DNA from: Asterella californica
Lineage: Eukaryota > Streptophyta > Marchantiopsida > Marchantiales > Aytoniaceae
NCBI GenBank assembly: GCA_036924285.1
Contig: JAYKYS010000007.1
Span: forward strand, 30,806,001-30,870,000
Length of the DNA: 64,000 nt
Reading direction: 5' to 3'
Both the position numbers and the translations under genes were made by a program. Numbering within the stretch: position 1 is the first letter of the stretch; every line of letters begins with the position of its first letter. The notes under the pieces are model-generated. The model searched no databases. It saw nothing but the letters and a program-made list of their open reading frames with translations, and was not told where the DNA came from. This document shows, in pieces, positions 55,919 to 64,000 of this stretch.

Positions 55919-57277
55919 TGTCGGAGTGTGATCCGTCTACCTAGGAAAGCGCCGGGCTTCTGGCTGTGGTTGTTTACTCAAGAGGTTGGCTTTCAGGTCA
56001 CAATAGGGCTATAAACACTCACACAGATGTGTAAGATCTAGTAATATGCTCAGAAAGCAAAATTCAGGTCTAGTTGGCAGTAATAGGATTCGGCGGCAAA
56101 CTTTGACACTCGCGGAGAAGAAAACTATGAAGGTTTAGACTTCTAAACTTCCCCTACATGCAAATGAGGCACTACTGAACTCACACACGAAGTTTCAGCC
56201 TGAGATCAAATTCTGACACGGAGATATGGACAGAAAAGTTCTGAGCAAGAAAACTACAGCAATTTCTGATACCTAGATGGCTATTCCGACCTATAACAGA
56301 AGATTGGCTCGATCAATTTCAAAATTCTTACAGGATTTGGAGTCTACAAGATGTTGAACACCCCTGTGAAGTTGGGACTCCTGACTGTACACAGAACTCC
56401 AGATCTCCTCTTTTGAAGTCGCTGCTCTAGATTAAGAGCTTTTCAGACCCCTTCTGCTTCAGCGGCCACCCTGAATTACTCAGTCACTCAATCGATGTGA
56501 AACTTTTTGGGAAATCGTAGCCCTGCTAGCAGAGAACACAACCTCGAAGATTTGAAGCAATTTCCTCAAATCCAACAAAAGTTATTCAATTCTAGCATAA
56601 TTCGAACTTCAATTGGTCATAACTTCGTCTTTATTGCCTCAAATCGATCGAAAATTTCACTGGAAGTGCTTGGCATGACGAGCTCTACCCTCGTGTGTCC
56701 TCAGATTTTGAAGTCCTATCACCAAATGCTCGAACTCCCCTTTAGAGCTCTGTTTCTAAATTTAGAGTTAAACTAAAGACAAAAACAGACCAATGGGAGT
56801 TCATAGCTCCACTTGGTTGTCCTTTAGTGCCCTAATCCACGTGGTAACTTAACTTCACTCAAAGGCTACCACGTCAGCCCCTAAAGTGCCAGCGTAAATC
56901 TTAAACTTCACGCGAAGGCATGTAAAATAACATGTAACCCTAAAAGATAACTTAACCAATCTAGAAAGCATGCATGGGCGACATGTAAGTACAACCCATG
57001 AGCTTAAACCCTTATCAGCATGGAAACCCTAAGTTATGTACTTTCACAACATAGATAAGCATGATATCATTTGCACAAGCGCAGGAGTGCTTGAACAAGA
57101 TAGATACATACTATCAACCTACTAGGACTCAAAATATATAACACAATAGTGTCAACACCATATGCAAAGGTGTCAAACATATGTATAAGGACTAGAAGTA
57201 ATATAGCTAACTTCTAGAACTACTAAACTCAAGCGTCGGAGTAGAAGTCAAGCATGTAGCCGCCAAGTAGCGCGACA
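55919..57277. mobile_element. Element G1: 1.36-kb LTR-like insertion with 4-bp target duplication
   Basis: The insert begins TGTCGG and ends GCGACA, giving TGTCG/CGACA inverted termini, and is flanked by GCGG at 55915-55918 and 57278-57281. C2 has the uninterrupted site (TACCGCGGGCTCAC). There is no coding frame of note. Length, TG...CA ends and duplication size fit a solo LTR of a gypsy-type element related to family C; a short non-autonomous element is the alternative. A diverged second copy is at 59188-59960. Confidence 0.8.
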
Positions 57278-57506
57278 GCGGGCTCACTTGCCTAAACTAG
57301 TGGAGTTGTTGAAAGAGAAGATGCGAATGAAGATCTTAGAGCCGTCATTTGCACCGTATTCAAGCAGATGGTTTATAGTGCCTAAGAAGAATGAGTCATT
57401 GCGGTTCATCCAAGACATGCAATCTGTGTACGCAGTAATAATCAGAAATGTTGGGTGGGATCAATTGTGGATGAGTTTGCTGAACCGTTTGCAGGGAGAG
57501 CAGTTT
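57278..57506 (+). pseudogene. pol: Element F: RT fragment between G1 and B2
   Basis: It encodes LPKLVELLKEKMRMKILEPS, YSSRWFIVPKKN and FIQDMQSV of the RT, and stops in the AFAGRA region at 57506, where the B2 LTR begins (TGTAGTG). The rest of F is not found in the window. Confidence 0.85.
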
Positions 57507-59187
57507 TGTAGTGTCGCAGGATTACTCCTTTTGCCCATTTAGTATACAAGATATCATTCCCACAGAAGATTTGCACAAGTAACGCTGCTCTAAATTCTAA
57601 GATCTGTTCAAACACACAAACACGCGGGTTTTGCCTAGAAATCCCATCTTCTCACAAAACCACACGTCTTCCAGACTCGCCAAAAGGTGCTCTGAACCTA
57701 AACAAACAACTACTAATTAAAATATCACACAAATAGTTGAAGAGAAGCTCGGGAAGACGCTTCCTGCTTCCAGATCACTTCTTCCGATCTTCTCAATACT
57801 GTCTTTCTGAAGCAATTCTCGGCTTCTGGGGTTCAACTCGGCTTCTCTCTCCTTACACACACCTCCAGAAGACTGCTCCTGCTTCGCAGAAGTCGACTAG
57901 AATCGGTTGTTACACCTTACTCTCTCTCTCTCATTCCAACGGATTAGATTAATCACAGGGTGTATGCCCCTTGTAGCCTTCCCAGGCTTCTGCCTATCAG
58001 TTCTTCTTTCTGTCTTCCAGAAGACATCTTGTCTTCCGGGGCTTCTTCCGGGATCTTCTCGGCTTCCAACGCTGTCACTACCAAGTGGACAGCGAGGTCG
58101 AACTCCTCCTTCTCCAATTCGGATCCAGTCGATGGTGCTGGGGCTTCGGAAGATGCAGTTGCAGGTGGCGGAATCAAGGGAAGACCATAGAGTGTCTTCA
58201 CTCTCTCTATCTGCCGATCCAAATACCTGAACATGCTCTCCTTGCACTCTATCAACATCGTCTTGGACTCGTCGTCCCATTCTCTAGCTAAGGTAAGAAG
58301 CTTCCTACTTGCGATGAAGTTGAACTTCTTCCGAAGCGCTTCCACCGACTTAGCTAACATCTCCTGCGCACGAGCTTCCGTTGCTTCCCGCTGCGTCTTC
58401 TCGGCTGCAGTCTGCGCTTCTGCGGCTTCCTGCAGTGTCTTCCTGCAGTGTCTTCCATGTCGTCCTCTCCTCTACGAGGGCGGTGATCTTACTTCGCACT
58501 CGCAGAACCTCCTGGTCACGCTGCTGTAAACGCGTCTGCAACTCCTGGTTGCTCTTCTTCAGCTGCGTTAACTCCTTGGTCTTGTACTTCGCTGCGAGCT
58601 TCTCCGTGGTGCGGAGGTTGGCTTCTAGCGCTTCTTCCTTCTTCTGGCCTTCTTCCTGCCGCATCGGGTGCGCAGACCAAATGTAGGTTGTAAGGGCTTC
58701 TCCTTGTACCTTCGCTCTCTTCTCGATCAACTCCATAGCTCGCTGGATCTCTGAACGGAAGAAGGCATTGAACTCCTCCAGTCTTCTTCCTGCGGAAGAC
58801 AGACTCATCTCCACAATCCGATCGGAGGTGTCGACCTTGTCTTCCCGAGGCAAGGATGTCTCTTCCACCACTATGGTCTTCTACTTCTGCGCGCGAGAAG
58901 AAGCTACTCTCCTCATCTTCTGGGGTGGAAGATCTCGCCTCAAGGTAGAAGCGGTCCTCTTTACTGCGCTTCCTCGCATCGCGGTAGGAGTATCCATCCA
59001 TCCTTCGTCTTCTCGAGTCTTCGGAAGACTCCCTGGTGTTGCAGAAGCGGTCTTCTGCGCAGCTCGGGTTTTCAAGGACTCCTCCTGTGAGTCGGACTCT
59101 GATCCAGAGTGAATGATCGGGAAGGAGGTGGTCTTCCTAGGCACGCTGTCGGGTTGAGAGTCTTCCTGAGAAGGGCGAACCTTCTGG
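57507..59187 (-). mobile_element. Element B2: truncated family-B LTR inserted in F
   Basis: It begins TGTAGTGTCGCAGGATTACTCC like the B LTR and is co-linear with 6317-6800 and then, after a deletion of about 1.45 kb, with 8260-9370. It is cut off near 59187 where G2-like sequence starts. Where B has GTCTTC at several positions B2 has GGCTTC or GATCTTC (for example near 57820 and 57840). The U3 end and any internal region are absent. Confidence 0.85.
57990..59144 (-). pseudogene. LTR-encoded ORF remnant in B2
   Basis: Minus-strand segments (59144-58881, 58871-58350, 58360-57953) are homologous to the middle and C-terminal coiled-coil part of the B LTR ORF: IIHSGSESDSQEE, PGSLPKTREDEGWMDTPTAM, SLSSAGRRLEEFNAFF and LEKEEFDLAVHLVVTALEAE. 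A stop near 58876 and a frameshift in the coiled coil near 58400 break it. The N-terminal domain and the acidic tail are missing. It keeps the longer form of the coiled-coil repeat found in the B 5' LTR copy. Confidence 0.8.
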
Positions 59188-59960
59188 CTGTGATATGAGC
59201 TTGAAGGCTGTGTTCAATCTACTCAGGGAAGCGTTGGGCTCCTAGCTGTGGCTGGTTTACTCAGAGGATAGGCTTCAGGTCTCAAGGTGATACTGAAAAA
59301 CACTCATATAAGTCTCTAGGCTCTTCTGATATGTTCAGGAAGCAAAGTTCAGGCTTAACTAGCAATGATAAGATCAGATGGCGAACTTTGACACTCAGGA
59401 TCAAGAAATATGTGAAGGTTCAGGCTTCAGAACTCCTCCTACATGTCAATAAGGTCCTACTGGATACACATACGAAGTTTCAGCTTCAGATCAATTCAGA
59501 GCACTAAGATATGAGTAGAAACTTTCTGAGTAGAGAAATTACGGCAATTTCTGATACCCAGACAGCTGTTTCGACCTAGAACAAAGAATTGGCTCGATCA
59601 CTTTGGGAAATTCTTACAGGATTTGCAGTACACAGCTTGCTGAACAACCCTGTGAAGTTAGGCCTCCTGATTCCACACAGAACTCCAGATCTTGCTCTCT
59701 GAAGTTGCTGTTCTAGATTGAGAGCTTTTCGGACCCCCTCTACTTCAGCGGCCGCCCTGAATTACTCAGTAACTCAAATCACTTGAAATTTTTTTGACAG
59801 TCGTAGCCCGGCTGACAGTGAATGCAACCACGAAGGTTTGAAGCGATTTCCTCAATTCTGCTGCAATTGGCACTCAAAACCCCAAAATCAACAAAAGTGA
59901 TGCAGTTTTGGCACAATCCAAACTTCAATTGGGCATAACTCCTTGTTTATTGATCCAAAT
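59188..59960. mobile_element. Element G2: partial second copy of the G element
   Basis: About 770 bp align with the first half of G1: TTTACTCA-GAGG, CGAACTTTGACACTC, ACGAAGTTTCAGC, AATTTCTGATACC, GATTGGCTCGATCA, CACAGAACTCCAGATC and CAGCGGCC-CCCTGAATTACTCAGT. It is cut at 59960 by the end of element E's LTR. The left end is diverged and its exact border with B2 is uncertain. Confidence 0.75.
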
Positions 59961-60900
59961 TGTAACACACAAGAAAACCAAAAGATGCTCGAAAGTAGTA
60001 ATTTAAGGATCGAACCCACAGAGATGCAAGTAAAGATCATCCAAAAGTAGTAAACACGTGACAAAGGTGATTCTTTATAGTTGTCTTTTATTCTCACGGG
60101 CAGAAATCAGTCCCGGTAGAGATCAAACTCAGGTCTATCCAACAAGACAGAGTTGACAATCCTGACAAACAAACATAACAGGTACTGAACAGGTCAGGGA
60201 CCTCAAGAAATAGATGAACAACAGAGTAACAGAGCCACGGACGGAAAGGTCACACGAGGAAGTACTGCTGAAGTTGTAACACACAAGAAAACCAAAAGAT
60301 GCTCGAAAGTAGTAATTTAAGGATCGAACCCACAGAGATGCAAGTAAAGATCATCCAAAAGTAGTAAACACGTGACAAAGGTGATTCTTTATAGTTGTCT
60401 TTTATTCTCACGGGCAGAAATCAGTCCCGGTAGAGATCAAACTCAGATCTATCCAACAAGACAGAGTTGACAATCCTGACAAATAAACATAACAGGTACT
60501 GAACAGGTCAGGGACCTCAAGAAATAGATGAACAACAGAGTAACAGAGCCACGGACGGAAAGGTCACACGAGGAAGTACTGCTGAAGTTGTAACACACAA
60601 GAAAACCAAAAGATGCTCGAAAGTAGTAATTTAAGGATCGAACCCACAGAGATGCAAGTAAAGATCATCCAAAAGTAGTAAACACGTGACAAAGGTGATT
60701 CTTTATAGTTGTCTTTTATTCTCACGGGCAGAAATCAGTCCCGGTAGAGATCAAACTCAGATCTATCCAACAAGACAGAGTTGACAATCCTGACAAATAA
60801 ACATAACAGGTACTGAACAGGTCAGGGATCTCAAGAAACAGATAAACAACAGAGAAACAGAGCCACGGACGGAAATGTCACACGAAGAAGTACTGCTGAA
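59961..60900. repeat. Three tandem 314-bp repeats at the LTR end
   Basis: Units start at 59961, 60275 and 60589 with TGTAACACACAAGAAAACC and end GAAGTACTGCTGAAG. The first two differ at very few positions; the third has a few more, near its end. Every unit carries the LTR terminus sequence, so the repeat duplicates the U5 end including the terminal bases. Confidence 0.95.
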
Positions 60901-61374
60901 GTGCTACTAAGTAGCCTCTAACAACATAAATGCTAAATATCTTCACACTGAGTTACTTTCACTACTACTGCTCTCGGAAATCTCTGGCGAAGAAGACTCT
61001 TCTTCCGCCGAAGAACCAGATTGAACTTCTTCCTAAGTGTTCTACCAAAGAACAACTTCTTCCAAAGTCAACTTCGCCCAAAACCGTCTTCGTAGTAAAC
61101 TAACTCCGCAGATGCTGGTCTATTCTCAGTCCTCGCCGTAAACGTTCTACTCTGATTTCAAATGTCAACAGCAAATTCTTCGGCACCCAGACTAATTCCT
61201 ACCACAGCAAACTACGATACTTCGTAGGTAAATCTTCAGACGAAGACAAAACACTCAATGGCTCCGTAAACTCAGGAAATAGAAAACTCAAAAATGATAA
61301 AACACATAGAGGTCCAGAATACGAACAACACAACGCTTATATACAGATTTCCCCGAAGATGACGGATCTTCTTC
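60901..61374. other. Non-coding part of E LTR between tandem repeats and ORF
   Basis: No gene here. It is rich in CTTCG/CGAAG and CTTCTTCC, and is equivalent in position to the non-coding part of the B LTR downstream of its ORF. Confidence 0.6.
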
Positions 61375-63402
61375 CTAAGAAGTCGGGACTACTTCTGGTC
61401 CGTCGGATGAAGGTCCTGTGTCCGAAACGACACCAGGAACGATACCGCTTTCTACCGCTAGCTCTCTACCTATCTCACAAACTGAGAACTCTACGGTTGC
61501 TCTAACCTCCCTAAGCTCCCTAACTACTCGCTGTCCTAACCTAGCTACCCGGTTCCTAGCTGAAGTACCCTCCGCATCTGCAGCTAAGAACTCCTCTCTA
61601 ACCTGACGAAGAAATCCCAATTCTTCGGTGTCTAGCTCAACGGCGAAGTAGTTCTTCAACATCGGCTCGACCCTACTCCGAAGTTGAGCGCTCAGCTCCT
61701 CGGCCTTGACAGTGCGTCGCTTTAGATCATCGATCTCCTGCGTCATCTCCGCGACGACATCCAGGTTCCTGTCCCGCTGAAGTCGTACTTCGTCCAACTC
61801 CTTCTTCATCAGGGAAAGAACTTTCTCGTGCTCTCTCTCTCGATCCAACTTCTGTTGAAGAAGTCCTTCTTTCTCCGATGTCACACTCTTCAGTTCCTCG
61901 GTCCTCGTCTGCGTCTCCTTCTGGGCCATGACAAGAGCTGCTCGCAAATTCTCCTTCTCTTCCTTCCAGTTACCTCGGCCGAAGTGCATCGTCTGCACCA
62001 ACTCCGCGAGATTCAGCTTCCGTCCGACTACTTCCTCGTACGTTCCTCGGTTCCCTTCTAAGCTATACAGCAAGGGTGCGACCACCTCCTGGATGTACTT
62101 CGCCGAAGAGGTAAGTTGTTCAATCTCTCCTATCGTCGATAGAGAAAGAGTAGTCTTCGGTGTAGTGTCCATGCTCTTCTCTGTGCGAGGAGTGTCTCCT
62201 TCATCAGCTTCCTCAATTACTTCTTCGTCCACTGGCTGATCATCGGCGCGGACTGTCCTCGTCATCTTCATCTTCTTCCGGGACTTCTGCACAGACCTCG
62301 GCGTCTCCTCGAGAGGTTTCTTCCTTCCACTCCTGCGAATTGGAGGAGATATCTCGACTACATCTTCGTCCTCGGCCGGAGTAACTGCTTCGGGCGTCTT
62401 CTCTGGAGTTGGCGTTGAAGTCGATGCCTCGTTCTTCTTCGTTACCTCCACTGCTACTTCGGCTTGTGTTCCTTCGGCCTCGACTTCGTCGAAGAACCTC
62501 TCGAGTTGTACATCCCGAGCTGGAGTCTGTACCACCTGAAATTCATCTTCTTCGGCAGCTGCGGTAAAACCTAACTTCGTCTGCTGCTCGTCAGATAGCA
62601 ACCCCATCCCCATATAGAACACCGATACAAAGGGTCCTATGTATGCCAAGTCATTCGCATTCCAAAGTTTCAGCACATGTCGGTGGATGATCCTCGCCCA
62701 ATGTGCTCTTCGTCCGGCGAAGAGCTGCTCGATAAAGTTGATTTGCCAATTTGACAAGTATGTCGTTCTTCGTGGCTTGAAGATCGCCATAATCGCATCG
62801 GCTACCTCTCTCTTCTTCGGATCGCAGTAATCGCTTGTTCGGTAGCCGTTCCTCCCTAGAGGTAACTCCTTGAACAGATTCGGGAAGGTCTTCACTGCTT
62901 CGGGCGAAGCAGCGGCAGAGGTGGTGTCAAACAGAAGATCTCCTTCCCGACCTGCATCGTCGATTCCCAAAACAGCGGACCAGTGAGCTTCGGTCCAGTT
63001 ATTCGGTCGTCCATAGTGCTCATCGGCCGGATGCTGCTTGCAGACCTTCAACTCGTGCACCAATTTGGAGGAAACCATCCCCCACCAAGGAAGCAAGAGG
63101 AATGATAACCCCATTTCCTCGAGCTCTTTGTCGTAGCGGCGAAGAGCTAGTCGATTAACTTCAAAGGCTCGGAGCCTCGGCGCCTTAGTCGTCTGCATCC
63201 CGCGCATCCCTAGGATCACTGCAACGATCTTCGCTACAAACGGATTCTTCGCTGCAATCTCTTCCTCGCCCGTAACTGACGTACTTCGGCGTTCGGTAAA
63301 TGCGGCTCTCTGCGCCCTGCTATCGCTCGCTCTGGGAATAGTAAAAGAGTAAAGTAAACAACTTGTTACCTTGCTTATATCCCGCGATAGGCTTTCCTGC
63401 AC
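61375..63402 (-). CDS. LTR-encoded accessory ORF of element E (675 aa)
   Basis: An intact frame from ATG 63402 to 61375 lies entirely inside the LTR on the element's sense strand. Residues 66-290 align with the N-terminal domain of the B LTR ORF: LRAFEVNRLALRRYDKELEE, GRPNNWTEAHWSAVL, CDPKKREVADAIMAIF, YLSNWQINFIEQLF and NDLAYIGPFVSVFYMGMGL. An acidic, Thr/Pro/Glu-rich middle (about 290-420) contains basic patches (RRSGRKKPLEETPRS). Then comes a coiled coil (about 430-640; KEEKENLRAALVMAQKET, LMKKELDEVRLQRDR). The start could instead be Met66 or Met69, where similarity to B begins. The function is unknown. The intact frame in a second, diverged element argues that the protein is maintained by selection. 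Confidence 0.85.
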   Translation of the reverse strand: MQESLSRDISKVTSCLLYSFTIPRASDSRAQRAAFTERRSTSVTGEEEIAAKNPFVAKIVAVILGMRGMQTTKAPRLRAFEVNRLALRRYDKELEEMGLSFLLLPWWGMVSSKLVHELKVCKQHPADEHYGRPNNWTEAHWSAVLGIDDAGREGDLLFDTTSAAASPEAVKTFPNLFKELPLGRNGYRTSDYCDPKKREVADAIMAIFKPRRTTYLSNWQINFIEQLFAGRRAHWARIIHRHVLKLWNANDLAYIGPFVSVFYMGMGLLSDEQQTKLGFTAAAEEDEFQVVQTPARDVQLERFFDEVEAEGTQAEVAVEVTKKNEASTSTPTPEKTPEAVTPAEDEDVVEISPPIRRSGRKKPLEETPRSVQKSRKKMKMTRTVRADDQPVDEEVIEEADEGDTPRTEKSMDTTPKTTLSLSTIGEIEQLTSSAKYIQEVVAPLLYSLEGNRGTYEEVVGRKLNLAELVQTMHFGRGNWKEEKENLRAALVMAQKETQTRTEELKSVTSEKEGLLQQKLDREREHEKVLSLMKKELDEVRLQRDRNLDVVAEMTQEIDDLKRRTVKAEELSAQLRSRVEPMLKNYFAVELDTEELGFLRQVREEFLAADAEGTSARNRVARLGQRVVRELREVRATVEFSVCEIGRELAVESGIVPGVVSDTGPSSDGPEVVPTS

Positions 63403-63710
63403 GTGCCGAAGTTAGGGTTTTCCTCTTGACGACTGACATTCTTCCGTCGACTGTAACTTCGTCGTTCGGTCTCCGATTGCCTCGCACAACATACCGTTAG
63501 AAAGGTCTTCGCCCGAGGAATTCATTTATGAGAAAATCATCTTTCAGTGTCTCCATAGATTCGATAAATTCCTCCAGAACTGAGATTCTTTCTCTAAACT
63601 TCTAATTAACACTATTCTACTCATATTGTTTATCTTCTATCATCTATTCTTCTTATTTTCTTTACAACTAATCAATTAATTAACAAAAAACGAAAAACCA
63701 AGGCTTCACA

Positions 63711-63726
63711 TACTCCCCCTCTCAGT
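63711..63726 (-). promoter_or_regulatory. Element E polypurine tract
   Basis: In element orientation CTGAGAGGGGGAGTA directly precedes the LTR start TGTGAAG. Confidence 0.9.
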
Positions 63727-63748
63727 TGTGAAGCGACCCCGCGAACAC

Positions 63749-64000
63749 TTAAGAGTAGTATCTCTTGATCCTCCACCCATTGACTCGGGTAGCTAACAAT
63801 GTTCCATCGAGTTCTTCCAACTGAACCGAACCATTACTATAACGACGCGTTACTTTGTAAGGACCCATCCAACGTAAGTGTAACTTCCCTGGAAATTTAG
63901 TGTACCTACTGTCATACAGTAGTACTAAATCTCCATCCTTGATGTCCACTTTGCGGATCTTCTTATCGTGCTTCTCTTTCCGCTTCATTTGAATGATCTC
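63749..64000 (-). CDS. pol: Element E integrase C-terminus (partial, runs off window)
   Basis: The minus-strand frame enters from the right edge and stops at 63749. It encodes IRKVDIKDGDLVLLYDSRY, FPGKLHLRWMGPYKV, QLEELDGTLLATRVNGWRIK, closely matching the C-terminal module of the B integrase (33827 on). This shows that E and B belong to one lineage. No chromodomain follows. The frame is open up to the window edge. Confidence 0.9.
   Translation of the reverse strand, partial: EIIQMKRKEKHDKKIRKVDIKDGDLVLLYDSRYTKFPGKLHLRWMGPYKVTRRYSNGSVQLEELDGTLLATRVNGWRIKRYYS

Larger units (their letters stand above)
59961..63710 (-). repeat. Element E 3' LTR (3,750 bp)
   Basis: In element orientation it begins TGTGAAGCCTTGG at 63710, directly after a polypurine tract, and ends GTGTGTTACA at 59961. 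The end region (GTGGGTTCGATCCTTAAATT) parallels that of the B LTR. It contains a 675-codon sense ORF and, at its 3' end, three tandem copies of a 314-bp block. CTTCG/CGAAG is strongly over-represented (seven between 60985 and 61250). The rest of the element lies beyond the window. Confidence 0.85.

Noticed and set aside
59961..60900. Direct repeats considered as a CRISPR array
   Set aside because: Units are 314 bp, contiguous and without spacers, in a eukaryotic LTR.
1..64000. Fungal host
   Set aside because: The family-C pol would fit a fungal genome, but the tRNA-Asp primer site and the gag/integrase type of family B favour a plant lineage. Not excluded.

Overview
The window looks like wholly transposon-derived nuclear DNA from a large, repeat-rich eukaryotic genome. 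I found no host gene, no rRNA or tRNA gene and no prokaryotic feature. A streptophyte (green plant lineage, perhaps a charophyte alga or a non-seed plant) is most likely, because the large minus-strand Ty3/gypsy element has a primer-binding site matching the 3' end of plant tRNA-Asp and a plant-like gag and integrase C-terminus. The second family has a pol that also resembles fungal-type gypsy elements, so the assignment is an inference.

Layout. A set of LTR retrotransposons is nested like Russian dolls. The oldest recognisable layer is D (family C, minus strand), split into 5040-6316 and 45955-49680. Into its pol gene inserted B (minus strand, 6317-45954, 5-bp target duplication). B's 3' LTR was then split by C2 (plus strand, 11503-33055, 4-bp duplication GCGC), and C2's 5' LTR was split by C1 (plus strand, 11697-22710, 4-bp duplication ACGC). 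By-eye LTR divergence falls with nesting depth: B roughly 2%, C2 roughly 1%, C1 roughly 0.4%. C1 is structurally complete, with intact gag-protease and pol reading frames. To the right (49.7-64 kb) lie a GC-rich tandem repeat, a Ty1/copia gag fragment, a decayed family-C element (F), two copies of a 1.36-kb LTR-like element (G1, G2), a truncated B-family LTR (B2), and the 3' end of a B-related element E that runs off the window. The first 5 kb holds a decayed family-C LTR (H) and unassigned sequence with hairpins.

How the genes work together. Family C carries gag with one CCHC knuckle plus an aspartic protease in one frame, and RT-RNase H-integrase in the -1 frame. It uses a tRNA-Trp-like primer site. 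Family B carries gag with three CCHC knuckles, then protease-RT-RNase H-integrase in the +1 frame, and uses a tRNA-Asp-like primer site.

The most interesting point is that elements B, B2 and E carry a long sense-strand ORF inside the LTR itself: about 760-800 codons in B's 5.8-kb LTRs and 675 codons in E's 3.75-kb LTR. It encodes a conserved N-terminal domain, an acidic middle and a long coiled coil. The same elements are saturated with a short family-specific motif (GTCTTC/GAAGAC in B, CTTCG/CGAAG in E). An LTR-encoded protein paired with a motif carpeting its own element could be a self-recognition or anti-silencing system. That part is a hypothesis.
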